A stretch of DNA of 64,000 nt. Origin: Daejeonella sp. Its GTDB lineage: Bacteria > Bacteroidota > Bacteroidia > Sphingobacteriales > Sphingobacteriaceae. The translations under genes were made by a program, and so were the position numbers. The DNA is taken from positions 1 to 64,000 of the forward strand of contig NZ_JAFEIG010000014.1 in the NCBI RefSeq assembly GCF_017495225.1, in the 5' to 3' direction. Shown piece by piece: positions 24,124 to 33,637 of this stretch. The notes under the pieces were generated by a model that saw only the letters and a list, made by a program, of their open reading frames with translations, was not told where the DNA came from and did not search any database. Every line of letters begins with the position of its first letter. Position 1 is the stretch's first letter.

Positions 24124-26475
24124 TTATTTCACCACAATTTGATCGCAGTAAATCGAGAGTTTTTGTCCCGCACGAATATGCCAAGCGGGTGTTTTTAGCA
24201 GACTTTCGGCATGTACTTTGATGTAACGTGCTTTCGTGCCGACTTTCAACATCGCCTGAAAAGGCATAAGTGAAACTTTAATGATGTCTGGATTTTCATG
24301 CGGATTTGGATTATGCGGATTTACAATTGTTTGAACATCCGTATAATTTTCACCATCTGTGGAAATAGAATAACTCACTTCTTTTGGAAGGGCGAATAAA
24401 TGCCAATCGGGTTGTGCTTGAGGGTTTAGGAAATCCATATTTACTGATTTTATTGGCATTACAGTTCCTAAATCAAGTACAAAATCCATGTGCTCACCGG
24501 TATAATAAACCCAATTTTTATCGGTTTCTTGCCAGGATTCATAAGAGCCAAAAATACCATCAGTGAGGCTTTCAACACTTTTAGATTTAGGGTTTGGATT
24601 AGTAATTGGAATAATCTTCTTACGGAAGGATTTTACCGTAGGCATAGCTTCCATATTATTGAAAATGCGGAGGTAAGATGCCCTAAAATGCTCTGGCGTG
24701 CCCGCTCTTTCTCTGATGAGCTTCACTTGGCTTATCTTGCATCCATCAGCAAATCGATTAACTAGAGCCTTCATTTCAGGTTTCGGTAGGAAATAACCAG
24801 TGCTTGCTTTCCTAAACATGGCTCTATTGGTGTCAATTTCGGTCCTTCCAATTTGGATTTCTGCATATTGAATTGGGAGTCGCGCAGTTTTAACACGCTG
24901 CAATAGTTTAGGGTTTGTTGCGACTGCTTTTTCGGCCTCATTAAACAATTGCTTGTATTGCAGCATCATTTCTTCCGATAAATAAGCGCTTTTTGCATGG
25001 ATTGGATCACCAAAAATGCTAAGTACCATTCCGCTTTTTATCAAGGATTCCTGCATTTTTTCGATGTAAGATGCAATAAATGGAGCAGCAGCGCCAAAAT
25101 ATCCGCTAAGGAATTCGTTGATGATAACTTTATCATCCGCATCTGGATTCCACATTAATTTGCTGATGAGGTAGGAACGTAACAAAGCCATTTCGCCAGC
25201 TATCTCATTATTTGCCTGCATGAATAGTCCGCGGACCTGATTTTCCGTATAAAACTTAATATTTGGTTTTATGGTGTACAGATTTGGGAATGGTGAGATA
25301 TAATTGGTGAACTGTACATTATAATCCCAAATTAAAATATCTTTTGATAATGCTCCCCAATCGCGTAAATCATTAGAAAATGCAGGGTCAGTCACAAATA
25401 CAGGTGCCTGCCTAGAGCTCTCAATATTGCAGAGCATAATATTCACATTCGATTCAATTTCAATGTTTTTAGGGGCTTTGCGTGTGTACCAGTAGGCTAA
25501 AGTAGAAATGATTTTATTGGGAAACTCTTTAGCAACTTGATTCACGAAGTAAATAATGGATCCGCTTGGCACATTTCCATATTTCTCATTCAATGCTTTA
25601 CATCCTTCACATTGGCAGTATCTATCGTTATCATCCTGACTTACAGACCAATAGGTAGCGCTTGGTTTTTCATCAATTTTAATTTTTAGGCTTTCAACAA
25701 GTACTTTTAAGACCTCGGGGTTCGACAAACAAAGCTGTGTTCCAGGATGACGTTTCCCATCAATAAAGGAATAATATTCAGGATTTGTTTTGGCGTATTT
25801 TTGTTGTGGAACGAGCGTATTGAAGGTATGAACGAATAGTCCCCAATCTGCCCTTGACGATAATTTATGCCAATTTGAATATTCCTGATCGGCCATATCA
25901 CTATAGGATGTGGTTCGGTATTTTATGAGAGGCTCATAGCTATTTTCACCTTTTGGAATTTCGATTGATTTAGCTGTAGGATTGGCAGCATCCTCAGTAG
26001 CATATTTGCGAAAACCAAGTTCCTCTAATAAGTTAGAAACGCCAAAGATTAGTCCTTTTTTTGCTCCTCCAGCAATAATTAAATTGTTTTCAACGCTTTT
26101 CTGAATAAATCCAGCTTCTGGAAGTTGGTTGAAATTAATATCATTCGCTTTCGCAAATTCAGTCTCGCCAAGGTAAATACCATATTTAACAGTGCTTTTG
26201 CCTTCTTCAGCAATTGGGATGCTTTTAACAGCAAATTTTGATAAATATTTTTGAAGCTGTTGTGCCGCCTGTTTCTCTGTTGAGCTTATTAGGGCAGGAA
26301 CAATAATCTGATAATCGATGATGTTTCCAGAGGCCAAACCTGTGCTTAATAAGCTGTCTCTAAGCCTAGAACTTACAAGTCCAGGTACAAAAGTTAATCC
26401 TGCAGCTACTATCCCAGTTTTTTTTAAGAAGTTGAGTCGAGAAATATTTCTATTTCTATCTGTGCTATTTGCCAT
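24124..26475 (-). CDS. exported DUF4838 protein with C-terminal discoidin-like domain
   Basis: The 783-residue protein has an N-terminal export signal (NFLKKTGIVAAGLTFVPG). A domain at about 55-155 is of the type that precedes glycoside-hydrolase barrels. The DUF4838 region at about 190-480 contains SVSQDDNDRYCQCEGC, SIIYFVNQVAKEFPN, LAYWYTRKAP and WDYNVQFTNYISPFPN. The C-terminus, from about 630, resembles an F5/8 type C carbohydrate-binding domain. DUF4838 proteins are predicted glycan-acting enzymes related to alpha-glucuronidase and GH20-type barrels. The substrate is unknown. Confidence 0.8.
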   Translation of the reverse strand: MANSTDRNRNISRLNFLKKTGIVAAGLTFVPGLVSSRLRDSLLSTGLASGNIIDYQIIVPALISSTEKQAAQQLQKYLSKFAVKSIPIAEEGKSTVKYGIYLGETEFAKANDINFNQLPEAGFIQKSVENNLIIAGGAKKGLIFGVSNLLEELGFRKYATEDAANPTAKSIEIPKGENSYEPLIKYRTTSYSDMADQEYSNWHKLSSRADWGLFVHTFNTLVPQQKYAKTNPEYYSFIDGKRHPGTQLCLSNPEVLKVLVESLKIKIDEKPSATYWSVSQDDNDRYCQCEGCKALNEKYGNVPSGSIIYFVNQVAKEFPNKIISTLAYWYTRKAPKNIEIESNVNIMLCNIESSRQAPVFVTDPAFSNDLRDWGALSKDILIWDYNVQFTNYISPFPNLYTIKPNIKFYTENQVRGLFMQANNEIAGEMALLRSYLISKLMWNPDADDKVIINEFLSGYFGAAAPFIASYIEKMQESLIKSGMVLSIFGDPIHAKSAYLSEEMMLQYKQLFNEAEKAVATNPKLLQRVKTARLPIQYAEIQIGRTEIDTNRAMFRKASTGYFLPKPEMKALVNRFADGCKISQVKLIRERAGTPEHFRASYLRIFNNMEAMPTVKSFRKKIIPITNPNPKSKSVESLTDGIFGSYESWQETDKNWVYYTGEHMDFVLDLGTVMPIKSVNMDFLNPQAQPDWHLFALPKEVSYSISTDGENYTDVQTIVNPHNPNPHENPDIIKVSLMPFQAMLKVGTKARYIKVHAESLLKTPAWHIRAGQKLSIYCDQIVVK

Positions 26476-26596
26476 TTTTAATATTATCTAAAAAATTAAT
26501 TTAAGATAATATTTTTTGTTTGTTTAGGCCTTTTTTAAATAGAAAAAATGATTTTAATAGCTATCGATTTCTTGGGCTTTGTTATGAAATTCTGTC

Positions 26597-27160
26597 CTAT
26601 AATTTTTCTATACTCGTGATTTTAGCTTCAAATTGAGGATTGTCGAGCACATTTTTAGAAAATTTATACTGGCTATAGCTATCGATATCAATAAAATCTC
26701 CTTTTTGTATAAAATTTCCGTTAATTTTAAGGTATTCATCAACTTTTAGCGATTTTAAAGCATCAATTATTTCCTTTTCGGATGATGGAACTATAGTTTT
26801 TATAATAATTGATTGATTTATTGCTCTAGATCTTGTGTCGTATGGGTCAAAAGCAATTCCTAATTTCAATTGAACAGAACCCGTATATAAATAATTATCT
26901 GTTTTTTCAATAAGCTTGACTTGCCAAGAATTAATTGATAAATCCAATGAATCTTTGATGTAAGATTTTACAGCCGGAATATTTTTTTCGAGTGCTGCAT
27001 TTCTAAGATCTTTATCCATGTTAGTTGCATTAACAGCATCCCTCAGTAGTTTAACATAAGAAATAAATTTAACCTGATTATCAGATCTTTTATCTTCAAA
27101 GTTCTCTTTATTGCATGAAGAGAAAATTATTAAAATCAGGAACAGATAGCGTGTTTTCAT
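26597..27160 (-). CDS. unknown lipoprotein
   Basis: The 187-residue protein has a lipoprotein signal (hydrophobic stretch LFLILIIFSSC, with lipobox Cys16). The mature part is mixed alpha/beta with regular charged residues and no recognised domain. It probably sits in the envelope. It lies 120 bp upstream of the DUF4838 gene on the same strand but is not clearly functionally linked. Confidence 0.6.
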   Translation of the reverse strand: MKTRYLFLILIIFSSCNKENFEDKRSDNQVKFISYVKLLRDAVNATNMDKDLRNAALEKNIPAVKSYIKDSLDLSINSWQVKLIEKTDNYLYTGSVQLKLGIAFDPYDTRSRAINQSIIIKTIVPSSEKEIIDALKSLKVDEYLKINGNFIQKGDFIDIDSYSQYKFSKNVLDNPQFEAKITSIEKL

Positions 27161-27579
27161 AGTTTAAAAATGTAAAAAAAAACAACTAATTGCATAATAA
27201 TTTCTAAAGTTTTCATGAATAATTATAGACAGAATTGATATAATTTATTCATTCAGATTCATGAAATTTCAATTAAGGAAAAGATGTAAAGCAATTCTGT
27301 TATTTTTTTTGCTAAAATGTAATTCAATAGGTTTATTATTCAATAATTTATTAACAGAAAGGTAATTGAATTTCGGTTAACTGGAAATGATTATAATCAA
27401 TAATTTTATTGATAATAATCATAAATATTGGAGTCTTCACCAATTAGCTTTGTTTTAGTAGGGTTTTTATTGCCTTAATATTTCTGAATTGTTATTCCTG
27501 ATTTTTGGATAATTAGGCAAAGCTGATCCCCAAAATGGCTTTGTAAATGGATGATTGTTTAATATAAAATTATTGTATT
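27161..27579. other. AT-rich intergenic stretch
   Basis: This lies between divergent genes. It is very AT-rich with no ORF, repeat or clear hairpin that I can identify. Promoters for both flanking genes must lie here, but no full consensus stands out. Confidence 0.4.
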
Positions 27580-28230
27580 ATGGAATTGCGTTATAATAAT
27601 GAAGTAAGCATAGCAGTCGGTGAAATACGGCTAAAAGGCATTTTAAGTATTCCTGAGCATTGTTTGGGGATAATTGTATTCTCTCACGGAAGTGGAAGCA
27701 GTAGATTAAGCAAGCGCAATCAATTTGTAGCTGAGAGTCTGCAGAAAAGGGGCTTTGGAACCCTGCTTTTTGATCTTTTAACTCCCGAAGAAGATTTATA
27801 CTATTTAAATCGTTTTGAAATTGATATGCTTCATGAGCGATTGATTGCTGCGACTAAATGGTTGCAAAAGCATCCATCTGCGCGAGATTTGGGTATTGCC
27901 TATTTTGGAGCAAGTACTGGCGCTGCCTCAGCTTTAATGGCGGCAGCTAAATTGCCCGAAGTATTTGCTGTGGTAAGTAGGGGTGGAAGACCTGATTTGG
28001 CAATGGATGCTCTAGCAGATATCAAGGTGCCATGTTTATTTATTGTGGGTAGTTTGGATAGTGAGGTGCTTAGCTTAAATCAGAAGGCTTTTGATAAGCT
28101 TTTTTGCGAAAAACATCTTGAAGTAGTGGAAGGCGCGAGTCATTTGTTTGAGGAGGAAGGAAAATTGCAACAAGTAGCTGAATTGGCTTCTAATTGGTTT
28201 AAAAACCATATTCCCGCACTAGTGGTTTGA
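27580..28230 (+). CDS. alpha/beta hydrolase, dienelactone-hydrolase-like
   Basis: The 216-residue protein has the alpha/beta hydrolase layout: VFSHGSGSSRLSKRNQFVAE (oxyanion region), the nucleophile elbow GASTG near residue 109, an acid in VGSLDSEVL near 160, and the catalytic His in GASHLFEEEG near 185. It lies 19 bp upstream of a phosphoribosyltransferase gene. These two domains occur together, sometimes fused, in other bacteria, so they probably act in one process. The substrate is unknown. Confidence 0.82.
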   Translation: MELRYNNEVSIAVGEIRLKGILSIPEHCLGIIVFSHGSGSSRLSKRNQFVAESLQKRGFGTLLFDLLTPEEDLYYLNRFEIDMLHERLIAATKWLQKHPSARDLGIAYFGASTGAASALMAAAKLPEVFAVVSRGGRPDLAMDALADIKVPCLFIVGSLDSEVLSLNQKAFDKLFCEKHLEVVEGASHLFEEEGKLQQVAELASNWFKNHIPALVV

Positions 28231-28249
28231 TTTTAAAAAATATTGCATC

Positions 28250-28882
28250 ATGTTTAAGGATAGGATAGAGGCGGGAAATTTACTAGCTGCACAGCTCAGT
28301 GCGTATAAATCAGACCAAGGTTTGGTGTTTGCTATACCAAAGGGTGGAGTGCCGCTAGCTTATGTTGTGGCCAAGGAGCTGGGTTTTCCGATGGAAATTG
28401 TTTTCACAAAAAAAATTGGTCATCCGAACAATAAAGAATATGCCATCGGTGCTGCAAGTCTGAATGATTATTTCGTAATTCCTCATTACGATGTTTCGGA
28501 AGAATATATTCAAGAGGAATTAAAGGTGGTTAGAGAAAAGTTGCGGCATATGCAGGATAAATTTATAGATGATCATAAGCCTGAAAGCCTTAATGGAAAG
28601 ACGGTGATTATTGTGGATGATGGTATGGCTACGGGAAATACAGTTATAAGCACTATCAACTTAATAAAAAAGAAAAATCCTGCTAAAATTATTATAGCCG
28701 TACCAGTGGCTTCACAAAGTGCGGTACAAATGGTATCTAAAGAAGCTGATGAAGTGATTGTACTGAAAACGCCACCAGATTTTAGTGGTGTAGGCGTTTA
28801 CTATGAAAATTTTAATGATGTGACTGAGCAAGAAGTGCTTCTCTATTTGGAAAAATTGCGGGAGCTTAAAATGCTACATTAA
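28250..28882 (+). CDS. phosphoribosyltransferase-family protein
   Basis: The 210-residue protein has the PRPP-binding signature VIIVDDGMATGNT near residue 122 and the GGVPLAYVVAKEL segment near 37. It belongs to the group of stand-alone PRTases of unknown substrate that pair with dienelactone-like hydrolases. The flexible hood region (KIGHPNNKEYAIGAAS) is present. It is co-directional with the hydrolase and ends at a terminator. Confidence 0.85.
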   Translation: MFKDRIEAGNLLAAQLSAYKSDQGLVFAIPKGGVPLAYVVAKELGFPMEIVFTKKIGHPNNKEYAIGAASLNDYFVIPHYDVSEEYIQEELKVVREKLRHMQDKFIDDHKPESLNGKTVIIVDDGMATGNTVISTINLIKKKNPAKIIIAVPVASQSAVQMVSKEADEVIVLKTPPDFSGVGVYYENFNDVTEQEVLLYLEKLRELKMLH

Positions 28883-28885
28883 AAT

Positions 28886-28918
28886 AGATCAGGAGCAGTG
28901 TTATTTTGCTCCTGATCT
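28886..28918. terminator. bidirectional hairpin terminator
   Basis: A 12-bp stem (AGATCAGGAGCA / TGCTCCTGATCT) with a 9-nt loop lies between convergent genes. The flanking A/T tracts are short. Confidence 0.7.
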
Positions 28919-28928
28919 AAATCGAGAT

Positions 28929-29846
28929 TTATTTAAAGCTATCTACTTCTCTATAGGCTTTAATGAGTGCAAGCTCGCCTTCTTTACCCGGAAGGGAATT
29001 GCCATGCTCCATGCCCAAAATGCCTTTATATCCTTTGCTATCGATATATTTAAATACATTTCGATAATTGATTTCGCCGGTTGTAGGTTCTCTTCTTCCA
29101 GGATTATCACCAATTTGAATATAGGCTATTTCATCCCAGCATTTTTCCATGGTAGGAATAAGATTACCCTCATTTTTCTGCATGTGATAAATATCATAGA
29201 GAATTTTGCATGAAGGGCTGTTTACTCCTTTGCAAATTAGATGAGTTTGATCTGTATTGCGCAGGAATAGGTTTGGCGTGTCGCTCAGCGGTTCGAGAAC
29301 CATAATTAATCCATGAGGCTCCAAGATTTCTGCGCCTCGTCTGAGGGCTTCAATTACATTGCCTGTTTGAATTCCGATAGGAAGATTTCTTTCAAAATCA
29401 CCTGGGACTACGGTAACCCATTTAGCATTGACGCGTTTTGCCACATCAACAGCTTGGCGGCACCCTTTCAGGAAAATATCGATGTATTCTTGCTTGCCTG
29501 CTGCCAAGGTATTTGCTCCATTTCCGCCTTTATCCACCACAAAAACGCCCATGGTCATTCCCAATTTAGCTAGGGTATTTCCAATTTCTTCTTGCATGGC
29601 TATCGGGCGACCCATCATGCCATTGTCTTCAATACTTCTAAAGCCCTGATCATGCATAAATTTGATCTGGTCGATAAAATTATTTCCAGCATGAGCTGCA
29701 AACATTCCAGCATGCGGGGCATAATCTAAATTGAATGTCTTTTCAGCTTTTCCAGGACCTTTGTTGTTAGAGGCCTGTGCCGAAAATCCCGCAGCAAGTG
29801 AAAGTCCTAAAAGTCCGGAGCTTTTAATGAATTCGCTTCTATTCAT
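28929..29846 (-). CDS. exported sugar-phosphate isomerase/epimerase (TIM barrel)
   Basis: The 305-residue protein has a short export signal (residues 1-25) and an AP-endonuclease-2/xylose-isomerase-like barrel: ERNLPIGIQ, LEPLSDTPNLFLRNT with its Glu ligand, LYDIYHMQKNEGN (metal-site Asp and His), YIQIGDNPGRREPTTGEINY, and GMEHGNS. The last part resembles hydroxypyruvate isomerase-like proteins. It is downstream of the Gfo/Idh/MocA gene by 28 bp. Such pairs are common in Bacteroidota loci that process oxidised or inositol-like sugars in the periplasm. Confidence 0.82.
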   Translation of the reverse strand: MNRSEFIKSSGLLGLSLAAGFSAQASNNKGPGKAEKTFNLDYAPHAGMFAAHAGNNFIDQIKFMHDQGFRSIEDNGMMGRPIAMQEEIGNTLAKLGMTMGVFVVDKGGNGANTLAAGKQEYIDIFLKGCRQAVDVAKRVNAKWVTVVPGDFERNLPIGIQTGNVIEALRRGAEILEPHGLIMVLEPLSDTPNLFLRNTDQTHLICKGVNSPSCKILYDIYHMQKNEGNLIPTMEKCWDEIAYIQIGDNPGRREPTTGEINYRNVFKYIDSKGYKGILGMEHGNSLPGKEGELALIKAYREVDSFK

Positions 29847-29874
29847 GGTTCCTATTTTTATGCTTTACAGCAGA

Positions 29875-31200
29875 TTAAATAACTTTTGTTACTCCCGGAA
29901 TAGCATAAGGATAGTTTCCTGATGCATCTGGTAGTACTTTTGGCAATGCATCCCATGCTAAACGCTCCGGCATAAGGTCGATTTGTGAATTTAGTGCATC
30001 ATCCCATTTAATTACATCGCCTGAATACGTTGCATAGCGTCCCATAATTGCTGTCATAGTACTTTTGGCTGCATTTTCGGCATCAGCAAACTTATATTCA
30101 TTGGCAGAAATTGCAGCAAATAGCTCATCATGCTCTGTTTGATATGGGTTTGCATCATTTTTGCCATAGTAATCAACAAGTACATTGCCCTTGTGATCCC
30201 AAATTTTACCTCTGTTGTTAGAATCGAAATAAACTTTTCCTTTAGTACCCTGGAAAGTCTCGTCAACTCTATTGCCACCACCGGTAAAGTGGCGACACTG
30301 ACTTGAAATTACCGATCCATCGTCATAAACGAATTCAACTGAGTGATTATCATAGATTTCGCCATAGTCTTTTCCGGTGCGTAAAAAGCGGCCACCAGCA
30401 CCGTATGCCGATACTGGGTATTTATTTTTTGCCCAGTTAGCTACATCAATATTATGAACATGCTGCTCTACGATATGATCTCCACAAAGCCAGTTAAAAT
30501 AATACCAATTTCTCATTTGGTATTCCATTTCAGTCTCATTTGGCTTCCGCGGATTTACCCAAACACCTCCAGAATTCCAATATACTTGACCGGCAATTAC
30601 ATCACCAATTTCACCTTGGTGTACGCGATCCATTAATTCTCTATAATTTTTCTGATAGTGACGTTGAAGTCCCACAACAACATTCAATTTCTTGCGCTTA
30701 GCTTCTTCGGCAGTGGCAAGCACACTACGTATGCCTGGGGAGTCTGTAGCCACCGGTTTTTCCATGAATATTTGCTTGTTCTGTTTTACAGCTTCTGCAA
30801 AATGTGCAGGCCTGAATCCGGGAGGGGTAGCTAATAAAACTACATCAGCAAGAGCAATAGCTTGTTTATAGCCATCAAAACCAACAAACTTTTTATCATT
30901 CGGAACATTTACTTTTTCAGCACCATATTTTCCAACTAATGCTTTGTAACAAGTGTCAATTTTATCAGAAAAGGCATCGGCCATAGCCACCAATTGAATA
31001 TTGTACTTGGTACTCAATGCTTGAAATGCAGCACCGGTACCGCGACCACCACAGCCAATTAAGGCAATTTTAATGGTATCTGATCCGCTTGCATAAGCTC
31101 CAGCAAGTGGAATACCGCTTAACAATGCTCCTCCAGTGAGAATGGCTGAAGTTTTTAAAAAATCTCTTCTGTCTTTAGTAACTGAAAATTCGTTTTTCAT
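29875..31200 (-). CDS. exported Gfo/Idh/MocA-family oxidoreductase
   Basis: The 441-residue protein begins with a twin-arginine signal (DRRDFLKTSAILTGG), so it is probably exported folded with its cofactor. The Rossmann motif is IALIGCGGRGTG near 45, and the EKPVATD motif near 146 carries the family's catalytic Lys. The C-terminal GFO domain includes DHIVEQHVHNIDVANW. Exported Gfo/Idh/MocA proteins with a tightly held NAD(P) act as sugar oxidoreductases or NAD-recycling glycosidases. The substrate is unknown. Confidence 0.87.
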   Translation of the reverse strand: MKNEFSVTKDRRDFLKTSAILTGGALLSGIPLAGAYASGSDTIKIALIGCGGRGTGAAFQALSTKYNIQLVAMADAFSDKIDTCYKALVGKYGAEKVNVPNDKKFVGFDGYKQAIALADVVLLATPPGFRPAHFAEAVKQNKQIFMEKPVATDSPGIRSVLATAEEAKRKKLNVVVGLQRHYQKNYRELMDRVHQGEIGDVIAGQVYWNSGGVWVNPRKPNETEMEYQMRNWYYFNWLCGDHIVEQHVHNIDVANWAKNKYPVSAYGAGGRFLRTGKDYGEIYDNHSVEFVYDDGSVISSQCRHFTGGGNRVDETFQGTKGKVYFDSNNRGKIWDHKGNVLVDYYGKNDANPYQTEHDELFAAISANEYKFADAENAAKSTMTAIMGRYATYSGDVIKWDDALNSQIDLMPERLAWDALPKVLPDASGNYPYAIPGVTKVI

Positions 31201-31217
31201 TTTTATAAAATTTGTTA

Positions 31218-32204
31218 TTAATAATCTGCTATGGGTGCTTGGTTATAGTATGCTTCAATTTCTTCTTTTGATGGTGTTTTTAATGGTCGTACAATTCGGA
31301 TGCCCACAAATGTGCCACCAGTTAACCACCAATTGCTTTTTGGTATTTGTGGGTCAATTTGTTTCCATGCTGCTTCCGATCCTCTGCGACTTGCAGAACG
31401 TAAATCATTGGGAGAGTCTTCATAAGATCCACCTCTAACTGAATGAGGGTAAAGGCTTTCAACAGGAACTACAGGATCTAACGCTGTGCCATTAGTAAAT
31501 TTGCTGTAAGCATCCTCTTTGTATTGATCTATGGTCCACTCCGCAACATTGCCATGCATATCATGAATTCCCCAAGCATTTGGCTTTTTACTGCCTACAG
31601 CTTGTGTTTTGGCATTGCTATTCTTTGCGTACCAAGCATAATCATCGATATTTGAGCCTTCTGGGAAGGAGTAGGGGCCTTTTGTTTGCGCGCGACAAGC
31701 ATATTCCCATTCGGCTTCTGTGGGCAGTCTGTAGAATAGCCCAGTTCTAGTATACAGCCATTTACAGAATTGAACGGCTGAATAATGGGTCATCCCAATA
31801 GCTGGAAAACCTTCTTTACCCATGCCCCAAGTCATGTCGACATATGGACGTGTAGGGCGGGTAAGAGCATCTACTTCCTGACTTAAAGGAACGGTGCTGC
31901 GTTTAATTTCCTGATTTTTATAAACGAAGGGTTCGTAAAGATCCCATGTTATTTCATGTTTACCAATCCAAAAGGGACTGATTTTTACTGGGTGTTGCGG
32001 ACCTTCATCTGGGCGTCGGCCTGGCTCATTTTCTGGACTGCCCATTAGAAATTCACCACCTGGAATTGCGAGCATATCAAATTTTAGATCTGTACCGCTA
32101 AGTTCTTGGGTATAGGGACTGAAATTCTTAACCTGTGAAAATAGTACAAAAGGGAATAATAGGAGTGTAAAAAGACTTGATAATTGGGGAAAGTATGTTC
32201 TCAT
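31218..32204 (-). CDS. SUMF1/formylglycine-enzyme-like protein lacking catalytic cysteines
   Basis: The 328-residue exported protein has the full SUMF1 fold: FLMGSPENEPGRRPDEGPQH, TEAEWEYACRA, WGIHDMHGNVAEW and SVRGGSYEDSPNDLRSASR. In true formylglycine-generating enzymes the last region carries two active-site Cys. Here it reads RGGSYEDSPNDLRSASRRG with none, so activation of sulfatases is unlikely. It lies 17 bp upstream of the Gfo/Idh/MocA gene in a sugar cluster, which suggests a binding or structural role. Confidence 0.85.
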   Translation of the reverse strand: MRTYFPQLSSLFTLLLFPFVLFSQVKNFSPYTQELSGTDLKFDMLAIPGGEFLMGSPENEPGRRPDEGPQHPVKISPFWIGKHEITWDLYEPFVYKNQEIKRSTVPLSQEVDALTRPTRPYVDMTWGMGKEGFPAIGMTHYSAVQFCKWLYTRTGLFYRLPTEAEWEYACRAQTKGPYSFPEGSNIDDYAWYAKNSNAKTQAVGSKKPNAWGIHDMHGNVAEWTIDQYKEDAYSKFTNGTALDPVVPVESLYPHSVRGGSYEDSPNDLRSASRRGSEAAWKQIDPQIPKSNWWLTGGTFVGIRIVRPLKTPSKEEIEAYYNQAPIADY

Positions 32205-32381
32205 TCTATGGTTTCGAAATTGCTTTTAGCTTTTTCGTTTGTTATTTAAGATATATAATTTAATAATTAAATATCATCTTTTTTTGACAAAAGAATATGT
32301 GTTTTTTAAAATTATTCAAAAAAAAGCAGGAATTGATATAAAACCAATGCCTGCTAATAATTTTTATTATTTATTAATGGC

Positions 32382-33587
32382 TTATTTGCCTATTCTATAC
32401 AATCTACCTTCATCTGTCACGGCATACAAAGCGCCATCTTTTCCTTCAACTACTGCTCTAAAACGCTGGTTTTCAGTAGTTAGTAGTCTTTCTTCACCAA
32501 TAACCTTATTATTTTTAAGTTCAAGACGAAGTATGTGTTTTCCACTTAGACTTCCAATAAAAAGATTGTTTTTCCATTCGGGAATGATGTTACTGCTATA
32601 GAAAGTCATGCCACTTGGCGAAATGGAAGGATCCCAATAATAAACTGGTTGCTCCATTCCTTCTTTTTGCTGAATTGCATCACCAACCTTGGCTCCACTA
32701 TATTCAATTCCATAAGTGATGGTTGGCCAGCCATAATTTTTGCCTGCTTTGATAAGGTTTAACTCATCGCCACCTCTAGGTCCAAATTCGGCAGTCCAAA
32801 TATCTCCTGTTTGAGGATGAAATGCCAAACTTTGAACGTTACGGTGACCGTATGAATAGATTTCAGGAAGCGCGTCAGCTTGGTTTAAAAATGGATTTCC
32901 AGCACTTGCTTTTCCATCTTTAGTGATGCGCATTACTTTTCCATTGGCAGAATTTAAAAATTGCGCCTGTGGTCTTGTTTCTAAAGTTGAACGTTCGCCA
33001 GTAGTAATTATCAAATCGCCTTTTTTATCAAAAAGAAGTCGGCCTCCATAATGCAGAGTGCTTGAATGCGCCGGATTTGCACGATAGATAACTGTTGCAT
33101 TCTCGATCTTCTTTTCATCATCAGAAAGTTTACCTTTTGCAATAGCAGTTAGGTTTCCTTGCTCTGATTTCTCTGAAAAGGACCAATAAACCATTCTGTT
33201 TTTTGTAAATTCAGGATCGATTGTAAGTCCCAATAAACCACCTTGACCAGCAGCATTAACAGCCGGTAATCCTGTTATTGCCTCGCTTACTTCTCCCTTA
33301 ATACTCGCAATTTTCATAACACCAGCTTTCTCGCTAATTAAAAGTCTACCATCAGGTAAAACTGCAATACCCCATGGTCTTTTTAATCCGCTAGCAATTG
33401 CCTTAGCCTGTATTGCTTCTTGCGTTTTTATTCCGGCAATTCTTGTTTGTCCTTTAAATGCAGATGGGTAGGTACTGTTAGGAGCGAGTTTCTCTACAGG
33501 ATCTGTATTTTGTGCAAATGTATTGTTGCCAAAGCTGCTGATTATTAGCACAATAGCACTTAGGGAAATTGATATTTTTTTTATCAT
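32382..33587 (-). CDS. PQQ-dependent sugar (glucose/sorbosone-type) dehydrogenase
   Basis: The 401-residue protein has a signal peptide (1-25) and a six-bladed propeller: PWGIAVLPDGRLLISEKAG, GGLLGLTIDPEF, LHYGGRLLFDKKGDLIITTG with the catalytic-type His, YGHRNVQSLAFHPQTG, GDELNLIKAGKNYGWP and SPSGMTFYSS. It is predicted to oxidise aldose sugars in the periplasm with PQQ and Ca2+. No PQQ synthesis genes are in the window. It lies 177 bp upstream of the SUMF1-like gene on the same strand. Confidence 0.87.
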   Translation of the reverse strand: MIKKISISLSAIVLIISSFGNNTFAQNTDPVEKLAPNSTYPSAFKGQTRIAGIKTQEAIQAKAIASGLKRPWGIAVLPDGRLLISEKAGVMKIASIKGEVSEAITGLPAVNAAGQGGLLGLTIDPEFTKNRMVYWSFSEKSEQGNLTAIAKGKLSDDEKKIENATVIYRANPAHSSTLHYGGRLLFDKKGDLIITTGERSTLETRPQAQFLNSANGKVMRITKDGKASAGNPFLNQADALPEIYSYGHRNVQSLAFHPQTGDIWTAEFGPRGGDELNLIKAGKNYGWPTITYGIEYSGAKVGDAIQQKEGMEQPVYYWDPSISPSGMTFYSSNIIPEWKNNLFIGSLSGKHILRLELKNNKVIGEERLLTTENQRFRAVVEGKDGALYAVTDEGRLYRIGK

Positions 33588-33637
33588 ATATTATTATGAA
33601 TTATAAAAGATTGAATATTAATTTAAAATTAAATTAT

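Noticed and set aside
31218..32204. Formylglycine-generating enzyme activating the 48.5-kb sulfatase
   Set aside because: The fold fits but the active-site cysteines are missing.
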